Below, piece after piece: positions 1-10,457 of a stretch of DNA of 64,000 nucleotides. Below the pieces are notes generated by a model. That model worked only from the letters and a program-made list of their open reading frames with translations, did no database searches and was not told the DNA's origin. Within the stretch, counting starts at the first letter, position 1. Every line of letters starts with the position of its first letter. This stretch comes from Serripes groenlandicus (Eukaryota; Mollusca; Bivalvia; Cardiida; Cardiidae): the NCBI GenBank assembly GCA_031761405.1, contig JASEVX010000005.1:37432696-37496695 (forward strand), written 5' to 3'. The position numbers and the translations under genes were made by a program.

Positions 1-2075
1 CATAGACATCTGTGTCGTCTGCAAGCACCCTGACGGATCTTCCTTCATCTGCAAGCATGATAGCCTGCTGCACAATAATCACATCAGCCTCCTCATGAGA
101 TGTGGCCATATCGTGCCGTTGGATTTGAACACCACCTGGACCTAGTTCAACAGGAGTGCATCTTGGCTGGTGACCACAAGCTTGTGTTTTATGATGAAAC
201 CTGCATCGCTTTGCAGATGTTGACAAATGATGTTAATCAACTGTTTCTTGTTCTCTGTGACTGTCAGAGTCAGTTTCTGAGACGGAAGGGGTGAAGTTGG
301 ACTCAGCTGGAAAACTCTGCAACCATCATTGCCTCTCGATATCCTGGTTGCACACTTGGTGCTGTAATCGTTGTACCTGTCAAAGACCAAGTACACATCA
401 CCGGATGTTAGTCTCTCTTCAATCTTGCCTTTGAATTTCTATACAAAGTCCATCACTTTTGGTTGTCGTATTGGTGATGATGAAGGCCAAGTAAGAATCC
501 AAAGGAGAGCACAGCCATCGATCACTGTGCACGTTTCTTCAAGTGTCGCGTGTTTAGCTGATACTTAAACCTTTGTCTGGTTCTTCAAAGCGGCCTTGGA
601 CTTCGAGATACGCATATCTCCAGACTCATCAAACAGAGCTGTAGGAACTGGCGACAGCTCGCATGACATTACATCATGAAAGTCAACATCTCTGGAACTT
701 GCTTGTAGACCTATCACGCGAGAGTATATCAACTTGGTATCGTATACCTTGGAATCGCCTACGTCAATTGATTTCTTCATGACAGCCATGGTTTGAACTT
801 TCTTCGAAATTGTGTCCCCAGGCAATTTCTGTTCAAACTCACTCATTTGCTGAGCACCAATTTCAACTGCTCTGTCAACATTCACTGATTCAGGAGCGAT
901 CCGTCCATTGACCACATTGACAATGTTCTCTGGGTGCTTCTCTGGGTCCATTGGATCGATGCTCACATCCAGTTTTCTGCGCAACCCGTCTCTGTCACCT
1001 TGGTCTGCAGATATCCTTGCTGGAGCTTCTTCTTTGTGCGCTGTTTTAGAACTAGCCGACTTATCTCTCAGAGTTGAAACGTCTTCCACAATTCTGCTAC
1101 ATATGTGCAAGCTAAGGGCCTAGGTCTTCAGAGTTTCTGGCTTTAGAGTGATGCCAATCACACCAGCTTTACCATGCCCATATCGCATGAATGTTGTCTC
1201 GATGAACATGTCGCTCCATATACCATTCCATAAGCCTTGAGTGTGTCTCATCACATGAGACCCTTTCATGAAATGCTGGAGTGCATCTCCTGGTAGGACT
1301 TCCATGTGTCGAAGGTAGAATAACCCATATCGCGCGTAGTTTACATTTCCCGACGCAAAGAAGTAGGGCATCATGAGCTTCACTGCCTCCAGGTGTAGTG
1401 GCCAATCACCTTCTCGTTCAGCCAGTACATAGAGCATCATTATCAGTACTGGTTTGATCAGGTTGTCGACCCACATCTTTGTTGTGCGACTTCTATTTGC
1501 AAGGTCCTCAAGAGTTGCCATGAGATCGTTGTAAGACTTCAGGTGTCCCTGCACAACAATATCTCTCAGTAGCTCCTCAGCTACCATGCTCTCATGTTCA
1601 TAGGAAATTTCTTTCCTGTCAGCATTTTGCCCACACCTGCAAATGTAGATGCCAGAACCTCTGCAAGGCCCGAATCAGTCATCAATGTTCCGACTGCACC
1701 GACAAAACTCATCGGCATATGCATACCCCCTAATCTGGGAATGTCCTGAGGAAACATGTTTGGATATGCCTATTGTACCTCTACTGCAACCCTGTACAGT
1801 TGTTGATCTGCAGTGAAGACAGTGAAACCTTGACCAGTTTTCTCTGTTAACTGCTGTGATTTGCTCATGGCTGTCATAATTGTGTCTGGATGTGCTGGTG
1901 GCATATCAATCAATGGTAGATACACTGCTTTAGTTTTGGGTTGTGTGGCTTCTCCTTGATCGCGACACAAATGCGTATTATATCCATTGAATTCAGGACA
2001 GTTATCACGCTGCACAACATCTGTCAAGAACCTGAGGTCACACTCATTATCATTGTGGATGTTATGATTTGGTCA
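1..2075 (-). pseudogene. Decayed copy of a multicopy invertebrate protein family with a PIN/FEN-like acidic motif
   Basis: On the minus strand a protein can be followed from about 2075 to the window edge. Recognisable blocks in order are LPLIDMPPAHPDT (about 1900), FTVFTADQQLYRVAV, GGMHMPMSFVGAVGT (about 1700), NYARYGLFYLRHMEVLP, HVMRHTQGLWNGIWSD, MRYGHGKAGVIGITLKPETL (about 1140), DRDGLRRKLDVSIDPMDPE, DVYLVFDRYND (about 385) and SHEEADVIIVQQ ending in VLADDTDVY at the edge. I recall this arrangement from a large, repeated, unnamed family in marine invertebrates. The terminal D-D-T-D resembles a PIN/FEN nuclease acidic cluster, which is inference only. Breaks: TAG at 1770-1772 and 1120-1122, each where Trp is expected; TAA at 565-567; TAG at 439-441 and 142-144; a frame change near 1588-1600 and another near 105-110. 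From 1587 to 142 the frame is unbroken apart from stops. The copy is not expected to make full-length protein. Confidence 0.75.
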
Positions 2076-2624
2076 GTAGATGGAGGTCAGTGAGTAGAGG
2101 CAATGCCTTAGTCACTTTACTGACAGATGTGTGTATGTTCAACAGGGAATCTCAACAAATACATTTGCTTTGAGATGATAGGCTACATCAATTAGCTTTA
2201 ATTAAAATGCAGCTTATATACATCACAAAATATTGCTTGTTATCGAAGTAGAAATCACAAACAGCCAATTGCTTGTACACTTTTTTATGAATCACCCTGT
2301 ATAAATAATGTATAAATTGCTCTGCCATCTAAAATAACATTTAGAATTATCAAAATATGTATCATATACATCATATCTGGTAAAAAAAACCAGAAAAGGG
2401 TTCTTAATGCAGCAATAAAACATGACAAAGTATACATTTTCACATATTTTTAGAGCAGAAAACGCCATTTTGGCGGCCATTTAATTTTGCTTATATCTCA
2501 AATTGCTCAAAGCTGACAGAGCTCCAGTTGTTTGCTTGTTCACAGTGGATACCTAGACAATCAGAATCCATTAAAAACAAAACTTATTTCATCAAAACAA
2601 GGTTAGGACCCAAATCTGGGTTTG
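2076..2624. other. Intergenic, no gene seen
   Basis: AT-rich stretch between the pseudogene and the first SINE. A 62-codon minus-strand ORF (2292-2480) has low-complexity, AT-driven composition and no recognisable domain. I see no tRNA-like boxes or repeat unit here. Confidence 0.5.
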
Positions 2625-2822
2625 GCTGCCGGACTACTTGTTTCATGGCTAGTGGCTACCTGTCCACATAGGCTCTTTAGTCTATTGTTGGATGTCGAAT
2701 GACGTTGGCAATGACTTGACATTGCCATTGATCGGGAAGAATGTTGGCCAAGTCAGGCTTCGAACTCAAGAGCCCTCGATCGATAGCCTTCGCCGCTACT
2801 GACTGAGCTATAGGCTCGACAG
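2625..2822 (-). mobile_element. tRNA-derived SINE (family 1), minus strand
   Basis: Read on the minus strand, this starts with a tRNA-like head: A box TAGCTCAGTCAGTAGCG at about 2815-2799, then B box GAGTTCGAAGCC at about 2770. It is followed by the body shared with copies at 13852, 29657 and 41052 (GGCCAACATTCTTCCC, then a short direct-repeat-rich segment). The copy is diverged, and its 3' tail is lost or merged with neighbouring SINE debris. Confidence 0.7.
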
Positions 2823-2856
2823 AAGACTGGCTGAGTTTTGATTGATTCATACAAGT

Positions 2857-3075
2857 TTACGCCGCTTTCATTAGTATATCAATCGCACCATTGCGAAGAT
2901 ACATGTGTTCATATTTCCTGGGTAACTAACCAGTAGCTTTCTCTACTTGGTGTCCATGATTGTGAAGTTAGTATTACGACTGATTCGCTGGTGTCAGGAT
3001 AAATGCAGCAGTCGTTCTGGTAACTTACGCCGTGTTGTACTGGTAACTTACGCCGTGCCGTACTGGCGCCACGAC
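2857..3075. mobile_element. SINE 3'-body fragments, rearranged
   Basis: 2857-2945 reads on the minus strand as a SINE 3' end (CCAGGAAATATGAACACATG, then GCGGCGTAAAC). 2950-3010 matches on the plus strand the body of the SINE at 6888-7145 (TATTACGACTGATTCGCTGG, TGTCAGGATAAATG). The two pieces face each other, so this is a composite of at least two insertions rather than one element. Confidence 0.5.
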
Positions 3076-3392
3076 GAAATGTGTTTGTCTATATTAATTT
3101 TTCTAGGATTACTTCTTGTCTCAACAAAAATACGATACGATCAAGTTACACATGCGTAGTTATTCATATGATAACAACTGTCACACGAAAATCTACCGTC
3201 TGTTATCTTTTTTCAAATTAAAGGCAATTACTACACACGTATCTGAATCGCTGCTAGTCGGAAAACGCGTGATGTCGGTTTTTGTCAGACGGGGCGGGCG
3301 CATATCATAATGTATTCGTATGATGATATTATAAATAGATGTAAATAGTGCATAACATCATGTTCTTTCTCATCTTTATCTATGCATATACA

Positions 3393-3614
3393 CGGTTAAC
3401 GCTTTCCCACATATAGACGTTATCTGCTGCAGACGACTTTTGAAATCATGTGGCAAAAGGAGAAATTGGTCACCATGATCAATTTCTTCATTTTGCCACA
3501 ATGATTTCAACTCAATTCACTAATCATACTCTCATTTATAAAGATTTTCTATATTGAGGATTATTTTAAAGTCGTCTGCTGCACATGTGTTGTATGTGGG
3601 AAAGGGTTAACGCT
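3393..3614. mobile_element. MITE/foldback element, TIR GTTAACCCTTTCCCACATA type
   Basis: The left end GGTTAACGCTTTCCCACATA is matched in inverse by TATGTGGGAAAGGGTTAACG at the right end. Internally GCAGACGACTTT near the left pairs with AAAGTCGTCTGCTGC near the right, and GGAGAAATTGGTC...GATCAATTTCTTC forms a further hairpin. There is no coding capacity. The same ends recur at 9315, 10458, 11568, 13505 and 60998, so this is a window-wide non-autonomous family. Confidence 0.75.
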
Positions 3615-3765
3615 TTGTCTGATACAGACCATTTCTGACACATGTGCAGAGGAAATGTTCTTAAAAACATTATGGATAAAGGAACAGTTGCTCAAAGTGA
3701 GCAATTTCTCCCTTTTCCCATTATCTTTTCATTGTTACATCCATTAAAATAATTCTTTTCAATGT
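3606..3765. mobile_element. Degenerate second copy of the same MITE, sharing an end
   Basis: AAAGGGTTAACGCTTTGTC is followed by TTAAAAACATTATGG and the internal hairpin GTTGCTCAAAGTGAGCAAT. The right TIR is not recognisable. It abuts or overlaps the previous copy by its first bases. Confidence 0.5.
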
Positions 3766-4195
3766 TACTATTATTGATATTTAGCATGAACACCGACTAC
3801 TATACAAGGATACGGCTACACTGTCCTCGGATATACATATTCAACAGACTATCTATACACATTTACATGCCGAGTCAATGTATTGCGTATATATAGCGAG
3901 AATTTTCTCGTTTTCTGCAACATTTTTAAATATATTTCTTGCACTTATATTAAATTTGCACAGACTTACCCATCTTTTTATCCAATATATTTAGTTTTGG
4001 ATCGTTTAGCTCTAAACTTTAAGAGGCCAATAGATTTACCACACCAGGTTAACCCTTATCCTGCTATACTCGACTTTAAACAACATTTACGTAAGCCTAA
4101 TTTATCAGATCATACATCTTCATTACATATTAGCCAAGTTAGAAAATGGAACATGTGCTGTCAACTATCGCTATGTCAAGTTGAATCTTGCTAAC
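3766..4195. other. Intergenic, unrecognised
   Basis: No repeat unit or splice-bounded exon is convincing. A 103-codon plus-strand ORF (3883-4194) has AT-driven composition (rich in F, Y, I, S, L) and no recognisable domain, and I do not annotate it as a gene. Confidence 0.4.
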
Positions 4196-4998
4196 ACTAT
4201 TGGGGCCTTATTTTAACTGGAGCATGTTGAAACGTTGTCAGAACAATTATTTGATGATATCTATGCTTAGTTCAAATGTAGATCAAGTCCGGCCATGATC
4301 TAGGTCACTAGGCCAAATTGAAGGAAAATCATGTGAACACACTAGAGACCGCATTTATTGCTCCAGTAGGTTGAAATCTTTGCCTTGATGATATCCAGGC
4401 CAAGTTCGAAACTAGGTCACAATGATAACTTGAAGGAAAAATATTTTAAGCACTCTCGATGCTGAAATATTGTCTTAAGCATGTTGAAACTTTGTTAGAA
4501 TAAATTATTGGTGATATCTAGACTAAATTTACATACAGGTCATGTCCGGGTTATAAACTAGGTCACTAGGCCAACATTGAAGGAAATCTTGTTAACAATC
4601 TAGAGACTGCATTTTTGTTTACATCAGCAGCTTGAAACTTTTTCAGAATGTTGTCTTGATGATATCTAGTTCAAGTTTGAATATGGGTCATGTCGGGTCA
4701 AAAGCTATGCCACTAGACCAAATTGAATAACAATCTTGTAAACACTCTGAATGCCGCATTTTGAATTTGAGCATGTTGAAACTTTGTTAGAATGGGTGTT
4801 TTGATTGTATCGAGGCTAGGTTTAAACACGACTCTAGTCCGGTCAAGAACTAGGTCACTATGCCAAATTGAAGGAAAAGCTTTTTAACACTTTAATATAG
4901 CTTACCGGACCACAAAATGAGTTATTTTGATTGGCTATGTGGTTTGCATAACTCATGTGAGCGATCCAGGGCCATCATGGCCATCTTGTTTACACTAA
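4196..4998 (+). mobile_element. DNA-transposon-like element with internal ~135-bp degenerate repeats (right part)
   Basis: Consists of loose repeats of AGGTCACTAGGCCAAATTGA, CTTGTTAACA and TTGAAACTTTGTCAGAATG, each round about 135 bp. It ends at CATGTGAGCGATCCAGGGCC and ATCATGGCCATCTTGTTTA, the inverse of the left end seen at 20509. The same internal repeats recur at 37.4 and 39.4 kb. No open reading frame is retained. Confidence 0.6.
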
Positions 4999-5179
4999 CG
5001 ACGTATGTATATTGTTATTATATGTATTAGGGTTTACTCTGTTCAAACCGTCTTCTAACACGTAGACATAATTCATTCTTACCCGGATTGAAGGCGACAG
5101 ATCATTGGTACCAGCTATGTTGAACATATCCAAACATCCGTCTACTGTTTAAGAGTCAATACAGTGTTATATATTTTAG

Positions 5180-5228
5180 GAACGTGATGGCGAAACTATT
5201 CGTACGGACAAGCTCGTCTGGACCGTCA
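5180..5228 (+). CDS. Possible internal exon upstream of the tyrosine-motif exon
   Basis: An acceptor-like TATATTTTAG precedes 5180, and GTAATC at 5229 could be a donor. The 49-nt exon is open in phase 0 (ERDGETIRTDKLVWTVS, with Ser completed across the splice) and its end phase fits the exon at 5344. The donor is weak and the intron would be only 115 bp, so this stays tentative. Confidence 0.3.
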
Positions 5229-5343
5229 GTAATCGCACGTGCAATTAATCTCCTTATCACATCGTGCGACTCCAATATCTATACGAATTACCTATCATTG
5301 AAACAAAACGATCTATTCACTAACTTCTATGTATCTATTGCAG

Positions 5344-8300
5344 GTATTGTGGAGGATGAGATTAACTACACAGACACAGACGCGTTTGAAGGTGTGGCCG
5401 TATCGGATCTATCTCAAGGTAAAAAGTCCGCTCATATCTATACAGTAAAATGTCCGCTCATATCTATACAGTAAAAAGTCCGCTCATATCTATACAGTAA
5501 AATGTCCGCTCATATATATACAGTAAAAAGTCCGCTCATATCTATACAGTAAAATGTCCGCTCATATCCATACAGTAAAACGTCCGCTCATATCTATACA
5601 GTAAAACGTCCGCTCATATCTATACAGTAAAATGTCCGCTCATATCTATACAGTAAAAAGTCCGCTCATATCTATACAGTAAAAAGTCCGCTCATATATA
5701 TACAGTAAAAAGTCCGCTCATATCTATACAGTAAAATGTCCGCTCATATCTATACAGTAAAAAGTCCGCTCATATCTATACAGTAAAATGTCCGCTCATA
5801 TCTATACAGTAAAAAGTCCGCTCATATCTATACAGTAAAATGTCCGCTCATATCTATACAGTAAAAAGTCCGCTCATATCTATACAGTAAAATGTCCGCT
5901 CATATCTATACAGTAAAATGTCCGCTCTTATCTATACAGTAAAAAGTCCGCTCATATCTATACAGTAAAAAGTCCGCTCATATCTATACAGTAAAAAGTC
6001 CGCTCATATCTATACAGTAAAATGTCCGCTCATATCTATACAGTAAAAAGTCCGCTCATATCTATACAGTAAAATGTCCGCTCATATCTATACAGTAAAA
6101 TGTCCGCTCATATATATACAGTAAAAAGTCCGCTCATATCTATACAGTAAAAAGTCCGCTCATATCTATACAGTAAAAAGTCCGCTCATATCTATACAGT
6201 AAAATGTCCGCTCATATATATACAGTAAAAAGTCCGCTCATATCTATACAGTAAAAAGTCCGCTCATATCTATACAGTAAAATGTCCGCTCATATCTATA
6301 CAGTAAAACGTCCGCTCATATCTATACAGTAAAATGTCCGCTCATATCTATACAGTAAAACGTCCGCTCATATCTATACAGTAAAACGTCCGCTCATATC
6401 TATACAGTAAAATGTTTGTTTGTTGTTTGTATGGTGTATTACGCCACTTTAAACACATTTTCAATTATATCATGGCGTTTCATGATGGGCACTTATACCA
6501 GTAGTATTAGTCCATTGATCCTGTCCGCTCATATCTATACAGTAAAATGTCCGCTCATATCTATACAGTAAAAAGTCCGCTCATATCTATACAGTAAAAT
6601 GTCCGCTCATATCTATACAGTAAAAAGTCCGCTCATATCTATACAGTAAAATGTCCGCTCATATCTATACAGTAAAAAGTCCGCTCATATCTATACAGTA
6701 AAAAGTCCGCTCATATCTATACAGTAAAATGTCCGCTCATATCTATACAGTAAAACGTCCGCTCATATCTATACAGTAAAACGTCCGCTCATATCTATAC
6801 AGTAAAATGTCCGCTCATATCTATACAGTAAAACGTCCGCTCATATCTATACAGTAAAACGTCCGCTCATATCTATACAGTAAAATGTTTGTTTGTTGTT
6901 TGTATGGTGTATTACGCCACTTTAAACACATTTTCAATTATATCATGGCGTTTCATGATGGGCACTTATACCAGTAGTATTAGTCCATTGATCCTGACAC
7001 CAGCGAGTCGTAATGCTAACCAAACAATTCAGAGTGTCATGGGGAAAGCCATCACTCACTACCACTTTTAAAGTCCTTTGTATGATCTGGTCAGGGATCG
7101 AACCCGTGACCTCTCGGACGCTCTTCCACTACGCCTCTACGGCGGTAAAGTTAAATGAAAAAGGAAAATATAGTTCAACAGTATTTTTTTTACCTCCTCT
7201 AACATAATATTTTTAAATATCAGTGGCTTTCATCTTATTTTCATAGAAGATTCATAGAAGTTTTCCTTCAGGGTGGTGTTAATAACATTCTTACGCAGCA
7301 ACACTTCTCTATAAGGATCAACTTCCTCAGTCAAAAGGAATAACCTTTCATGATAAAACTGTCTGGTTTATCAGTTTCAACCTAGTATTATCTCATAAGT
7401 CTCCATATTTGATAGAAGAAATGGTTTATAAGTATCTGAATGTGATGGACATATTCGCACCTATTCACCTATTCACCTATTCACAAACAATATAGATTTA
7501 TCTTCAACGATCACCGGCGTTACTTACACTGGGGTAAACGTTTGTTTTCACATTTCTTTTCAGATGAGGACGATGTACAAGTGTCATTGGACCCGTCTGG
7601 TTCTAAATCAGCGAAAGTATCAGGTGAAATTATTGTCCCTACACAGAAAGGAATGCAAGAGCTGAACGCGGTTACGCCCAATCTTATAGACGATAGTAGC
7701 GGCGGAGGGGTTTACGTCAATATTACGAAAGACGAATTAGTCAAAACAGTTTTTGAGAAAGCGCAAGAAAACACATTACCATCGAAGTATATTTATGCTG
7801 GGGATGACGAGTATGCGCAAATTGTTAAATCTGATAAAACTGAAGAAACTTTTGGTGAAAAACAAAAGGAGTCTGTCAATGTCATTCAATCTGATGATAA
7901 AGATGTGTCGGATACCACACAGCAAACGGAAACAGTAGATAAAGAGGCAGAAGATATCGCTCAAGACAGTCTGGTACCCGTTGAAGAAAGTATAACAAAT
8001 GAAACTGTATCTGTACTTGAATGTAAAGCAGCACCAGCTTCATATGAAACAACGTCTTTTGAGGCTGGAGAAGATGTAAATGAAGCTGAAATCAAAAATA
8101 CAGATAATGGTCAACAAAACCGTACAGCTGCTTACTCAAATGTTATATATTCGGACGTATCATTTGAAGCTGAGTTGAAACAAATTCAGAGTAAAGAAAA
8201 CAAAATACAGCCGGACAGTGAAAGTGACGCTTATGTTCAATTAGAGCAGCTGGTAAAAGACCATGACGACGTGGCTAAGACGGACAGACCAGTTAATTTG

Positions 8301-8642
8301 GACATCACGGTAGCAGATAAGAGCAATATTCTTCTTCAAGATTGTGAAACAGAGAATTCGAAAAGTGGCGAACCCGTTACACCCGTTTCACCGACAGTGA
8401 TTTCGAGAGCTTCTATCAAGCTTTCATTCAAGCCTAAAGTTATCATCATGAAAGAGGTCGGAGTTCAAGCACCTGATATTCACATGCCGCTTGATAAAGA
8501 GTTTGATTTCGGCTTCATAAAGGGTAAACCGAACGTTGTGAGTATTGGTGTTCAGGTATCGGACAGTACTGGTTTCACAATGGACAAGTCAAATGACAAG
8601 GAAGATTGTTCGACATCAGTCACGCCAACAGCTTACTTCTAA
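5344..8642 (+). CDS. 3' exons of a gene with an acidic C-terminal tail bearing tyrosine signalling motifs
   Basis: Two exons, 5344-5418 and 7564-8642. The first has acceptor CTATTGCAG and donor CAAG|GTAAAAAG, is 75 nt and has phase 1 at both ends. The second has acceptor TTTCTTTTCAG, begins in phase 1 and ends at TAA 8640-8642. The join reads SDLSQ-DEDDVQVSL without interruption. The last exon encodes about 359 residues, highly acidic and Ser/Thr-rich, with no hydrophobic segment. Tyrosine motifs in order are VYVNI, DEYAQI, AYSNV, VIYSDV and AYVQL. YVNI and YSNV fit the Grb2-type YxN pattern, VIYSDV fits an ITIM-like pattern, and YAQI and YVQL are general SH2-type sites. I infer the cytoplasmic tail of a receptor or adaptor whose ectodomain would lie upstream, outside the window. 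The protein family is not recognised. Codon use is clearly coding compared with the flanks. Confidence 0.7.
5419..6413 (+). repeat. 26-bp minisatellite, about 38 units, starting at the splice donor
   Basis: The unit is GTCCGCTCATATCTATACAG plus TAAAAA, TAAAAT or TAAAAC. The variable last base (A, T or C) gives a readable variant register. The first unit begins within the intronic part of the donor (GTAAAAAGTCCGC), so each later unit repeats GTAAAAAGTCC after ACA. The array lies entirely in the intron between 5418 and 7564. Confidence 0.95.
6414..6522 (-). mobile_element. Duplicated SINE 3'-tail fragment inside the 26-bp array
   Basis: About 109 bp identical to the start of the SINE at 6888, from TGTTTGTTTGTTGTTTG to TAGTCCATTGATCCTG, after which the 26-bp array resumes in mid-unit. 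It is the 3' portion of a minus-strand SINE carried along when the array edge was duplicated. Confidence 0.9.
6523..6887 (+). repeat. 26-bp minisatellite, second block, about 14 units
   Basis: Same unit as 5419-6413. Its right end, next to the SINE, has the same run of last-base variants as the right end of the first block, which supports duplication of array edge plus SINE tail by unequal exchange. Confidence 0.95.
6888..7145 (-). mobile_element. tRNA-derived SINE (family 2), minus strand, full length
   Basis: On the minus strand the head reads GTAGAGGCGTAGTGGAAGAG (A box, about 7142-7123) and GGGTTCGATCCC (B box, 7105-7094). The body includes ATTACGACTCGCTGGTGTC and the 3' end includes CGCCATGATATAATTG, AAGTGGCGTAATACACC and CAAACAACAAACAAACA. 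It lies in the intron, antisense to the host gene. Confidence 0.85.
7146..7563 (+). other. 3' part of the last intron
   Basis: Non-repetitive apart from a short CTATTCACCTATTCAC triplication near 7460-7482. It ends in the polypyrimidine-rich acceptor TTTCACATTTCTTTTCAG before 7564. Nothing else is supported. Confidence 0.6.
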
Positions 8643-8674
8643 TAGAACAGTGCCCATCCAAAAATGTGTAAACC

Positions 8675-8930
8675 ATATGAGCCATTTCACGATATAACCA
8701 ACATTGTGGACTCTACGTTAAGTATCGACCCGGATCAGCCTAAGCATGCCGCGCAGGCTAACCCAGATATACCTTTTTCGCCTCCTGTGGATTTTCTATT
8801 TCAGGAATCATTACACTATACCTCTATCCCCCTGAGACGGAAAGTGTCGGCCCGGATTAACCTGCGCTGATCTGGGTCGATACATTACGCAGAGTCCATA
8901 ATGTTGGATTTCTCGTGGAACGGCTCATAT
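8675..8930. mobile_element. Foldback element, ~256 bp, copy 1
   Basis: The ends are inverse of each other: ATATGAGCCATTTCACGA at left against TCGTGGAACGGCTCATAT at right. Further inward AACATTGTGGACTCTACG pairs with CAGAGTCCATAATGTT, and GATCAGCCTAAGCATG with CTGCGCTGATCTGGG. The arms extend about 110 bp each way. It has no coding capacity; the 68-codon ORF here is an artefact. The element falls in the predicted 3'UTR of the 7564-8642 exon. Confidence 0.85.
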
Positions 8931-9314
8931 AAAATTTGCGAATAATTTTTTATTTTGATCTGGATATGTTCTGGTCGCTATTTAGTCATTTGAAGTGTCT
9001 AGAAAGTTCTTACAATAATGTACATTTGGATCAGATAGTATAAATTCCCATGTGCAATCAGATCTTTGCTTACACTTATTATGAATACGCCGTGGCTGAA
9101 TGATTACATAGAAGTGAATACCATTGTATTGTTGTAATAAGATAAACGCCTGCTGTGTCAACGGAAATGGTAAGCCTAGGTCATTACGAATCGTTATGTC
9201 TCTGTAGACGACAAAGGCTCCGATATGTTTGTACAGCTGATTATTTTGCTGAGAAGTTACATAGTTCACAATTAAAAATAATTGTGTCATGTTAAATAAA
9301 GTAGAACAATTACA
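8931..9314 (-). other. Unrecognised stretch with an open minus-strand frame
   Basis: A minus-strand frame is open from 9356 to 8982 (124 codons), with a non-repetitive middle (GAFVVYRDITIRNDLG, YNGIHFYVIIQPRRIHNK). Its first 15-20 codons lie in a MITE end. I recognise no domain, and no splice sites or start context settle it. AATAAA near 9296 on the plus strand could be a poly(A) signal for the upstream gene. Confidence 0.3.
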
Positions 9315-9505
9315 ATTAGCTCTTTCCCGCATACAAATAAATCTACAACAGACCACTTTGAAAACGTCTACGTAAAAGTAAACAAACTCCCTATAAATAT
9401 AAAGTATAGTTAGTTATTGAACAGAATTGAATCCCTACAATGTTTTCAAATGTCGTACTATGCCGAGGTGCCAGAAAGCGTCTATTTGTAGAAAAGGGTT
9501 AAAGG
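9315..9505. mobile_element. MITE copy (CCCTTTCCC family), diverged
   Basis: Left end TAGCTCTTTCCCGCATAC, CAGACCACTTTGAAAACG inside, and right end GAAAAGGGTTAAAGG. The internal hairpin is worn. Confidence 0.55.
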
Positions 9506-9929
9506 GATTGTCTCACGTTTTAGGAGTCACAACAAAAATGTTCCTTGATGTATAAACTTTTAGTTCTGACTGAGTAGTATGTGTATGAATGATTCAAGTC
9601 TTCAGAGCTGATAACGTGCACCAAAAGCTCACTAAGCCTATCTGGTAACACATACACCACAAACGACATCACAGTATACGGATATATTTTCGAATTTAAA
9701 CATAACTATTTGCAAATATACTAACTTCTAGTCTAAGAACATTATAGCATATTTAATTTTCAGACCAATAACCGCGACACGGCCTCTTTTAAAATATACC
9801 TCTGCTCTAATCAAAATAGCCAATATAAGTAAAAACAAAAGCTCAATTAAAGCAAACGGAAACGACTCTGATCAGACGGGTAGGAATCGAAGGCTTACCT
9901 TTGTTTTAAGTTGGAGGTGTCTTTGAAAG

Positions 9930-10095
9930 CATTTAGACTTAACCGTCTACAATGAAACTTTAATTATACAATAGGGCTGTATACATTGTGGCAACAGGTG
10001 AAAACTTTCTCATTTTGCTGTTCTGTTTTTAAAAGTCGTCTGCTGAAGATGCATGGTGCATCGAAATGTATCTGCTCGGAAGAAAGGGTTGATAG
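9930..10095. mobile_element. MITE remnant (same family)
   Basis: Contains ACATTGTGGCAACAGGTG, AAAAGTCGTCTGCTGAAG and GGAAGAAAGGGTT, which are the inner and right parts of the family. The left end is not preserved. Confidence 0.45.
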
Positions 10096-10457
10096 ACATT
10101 AACACATATCTATAACAAGCGTATCACGTTACCAAACGACCAAACATAATAGTTTGATTGAATTTAAACTCTTACCATCACGTGATAAGATTGGTTCACC
10201 ATGACCTGTATCAATTAACATGTCGCTGCAATTTTATATAGATGTTCAGATGCAATAGAAGTCTTTCTGGCAACTAAACGTCCTTCATGGTGATTTTATA
10301 CACTTTATTATTAAAAAGACACAACGTACTGTTCTAAAAATAGCACAGATGACCTTGCTTTATTGCAATGAAGATAATGCGTGTGTGTTATTTTACTTAC
10401 GTCGTTTTGTTTGTTTGCAAATGAAAATTCTGGGTGAAACAAGTGTCGCACTATTTA

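Noticed and set aside
3883..4194. 103-codon plus-strand ORF
   Set aside because: Composition is what AT-rich DNA gives; no motif and no exon borders.
5419..6887. Regular 26-bp repeats resembling a CRISPR array
   Set aside because: No unique spacers of constant length, units are contiguous, and the surroundings are eukaryotic with spliced exons.
8664..8870. 68-codon ORF after the tyrosine-motif exon
   Set aside because: It lies inside a foldback element whose arms explain the sequence.
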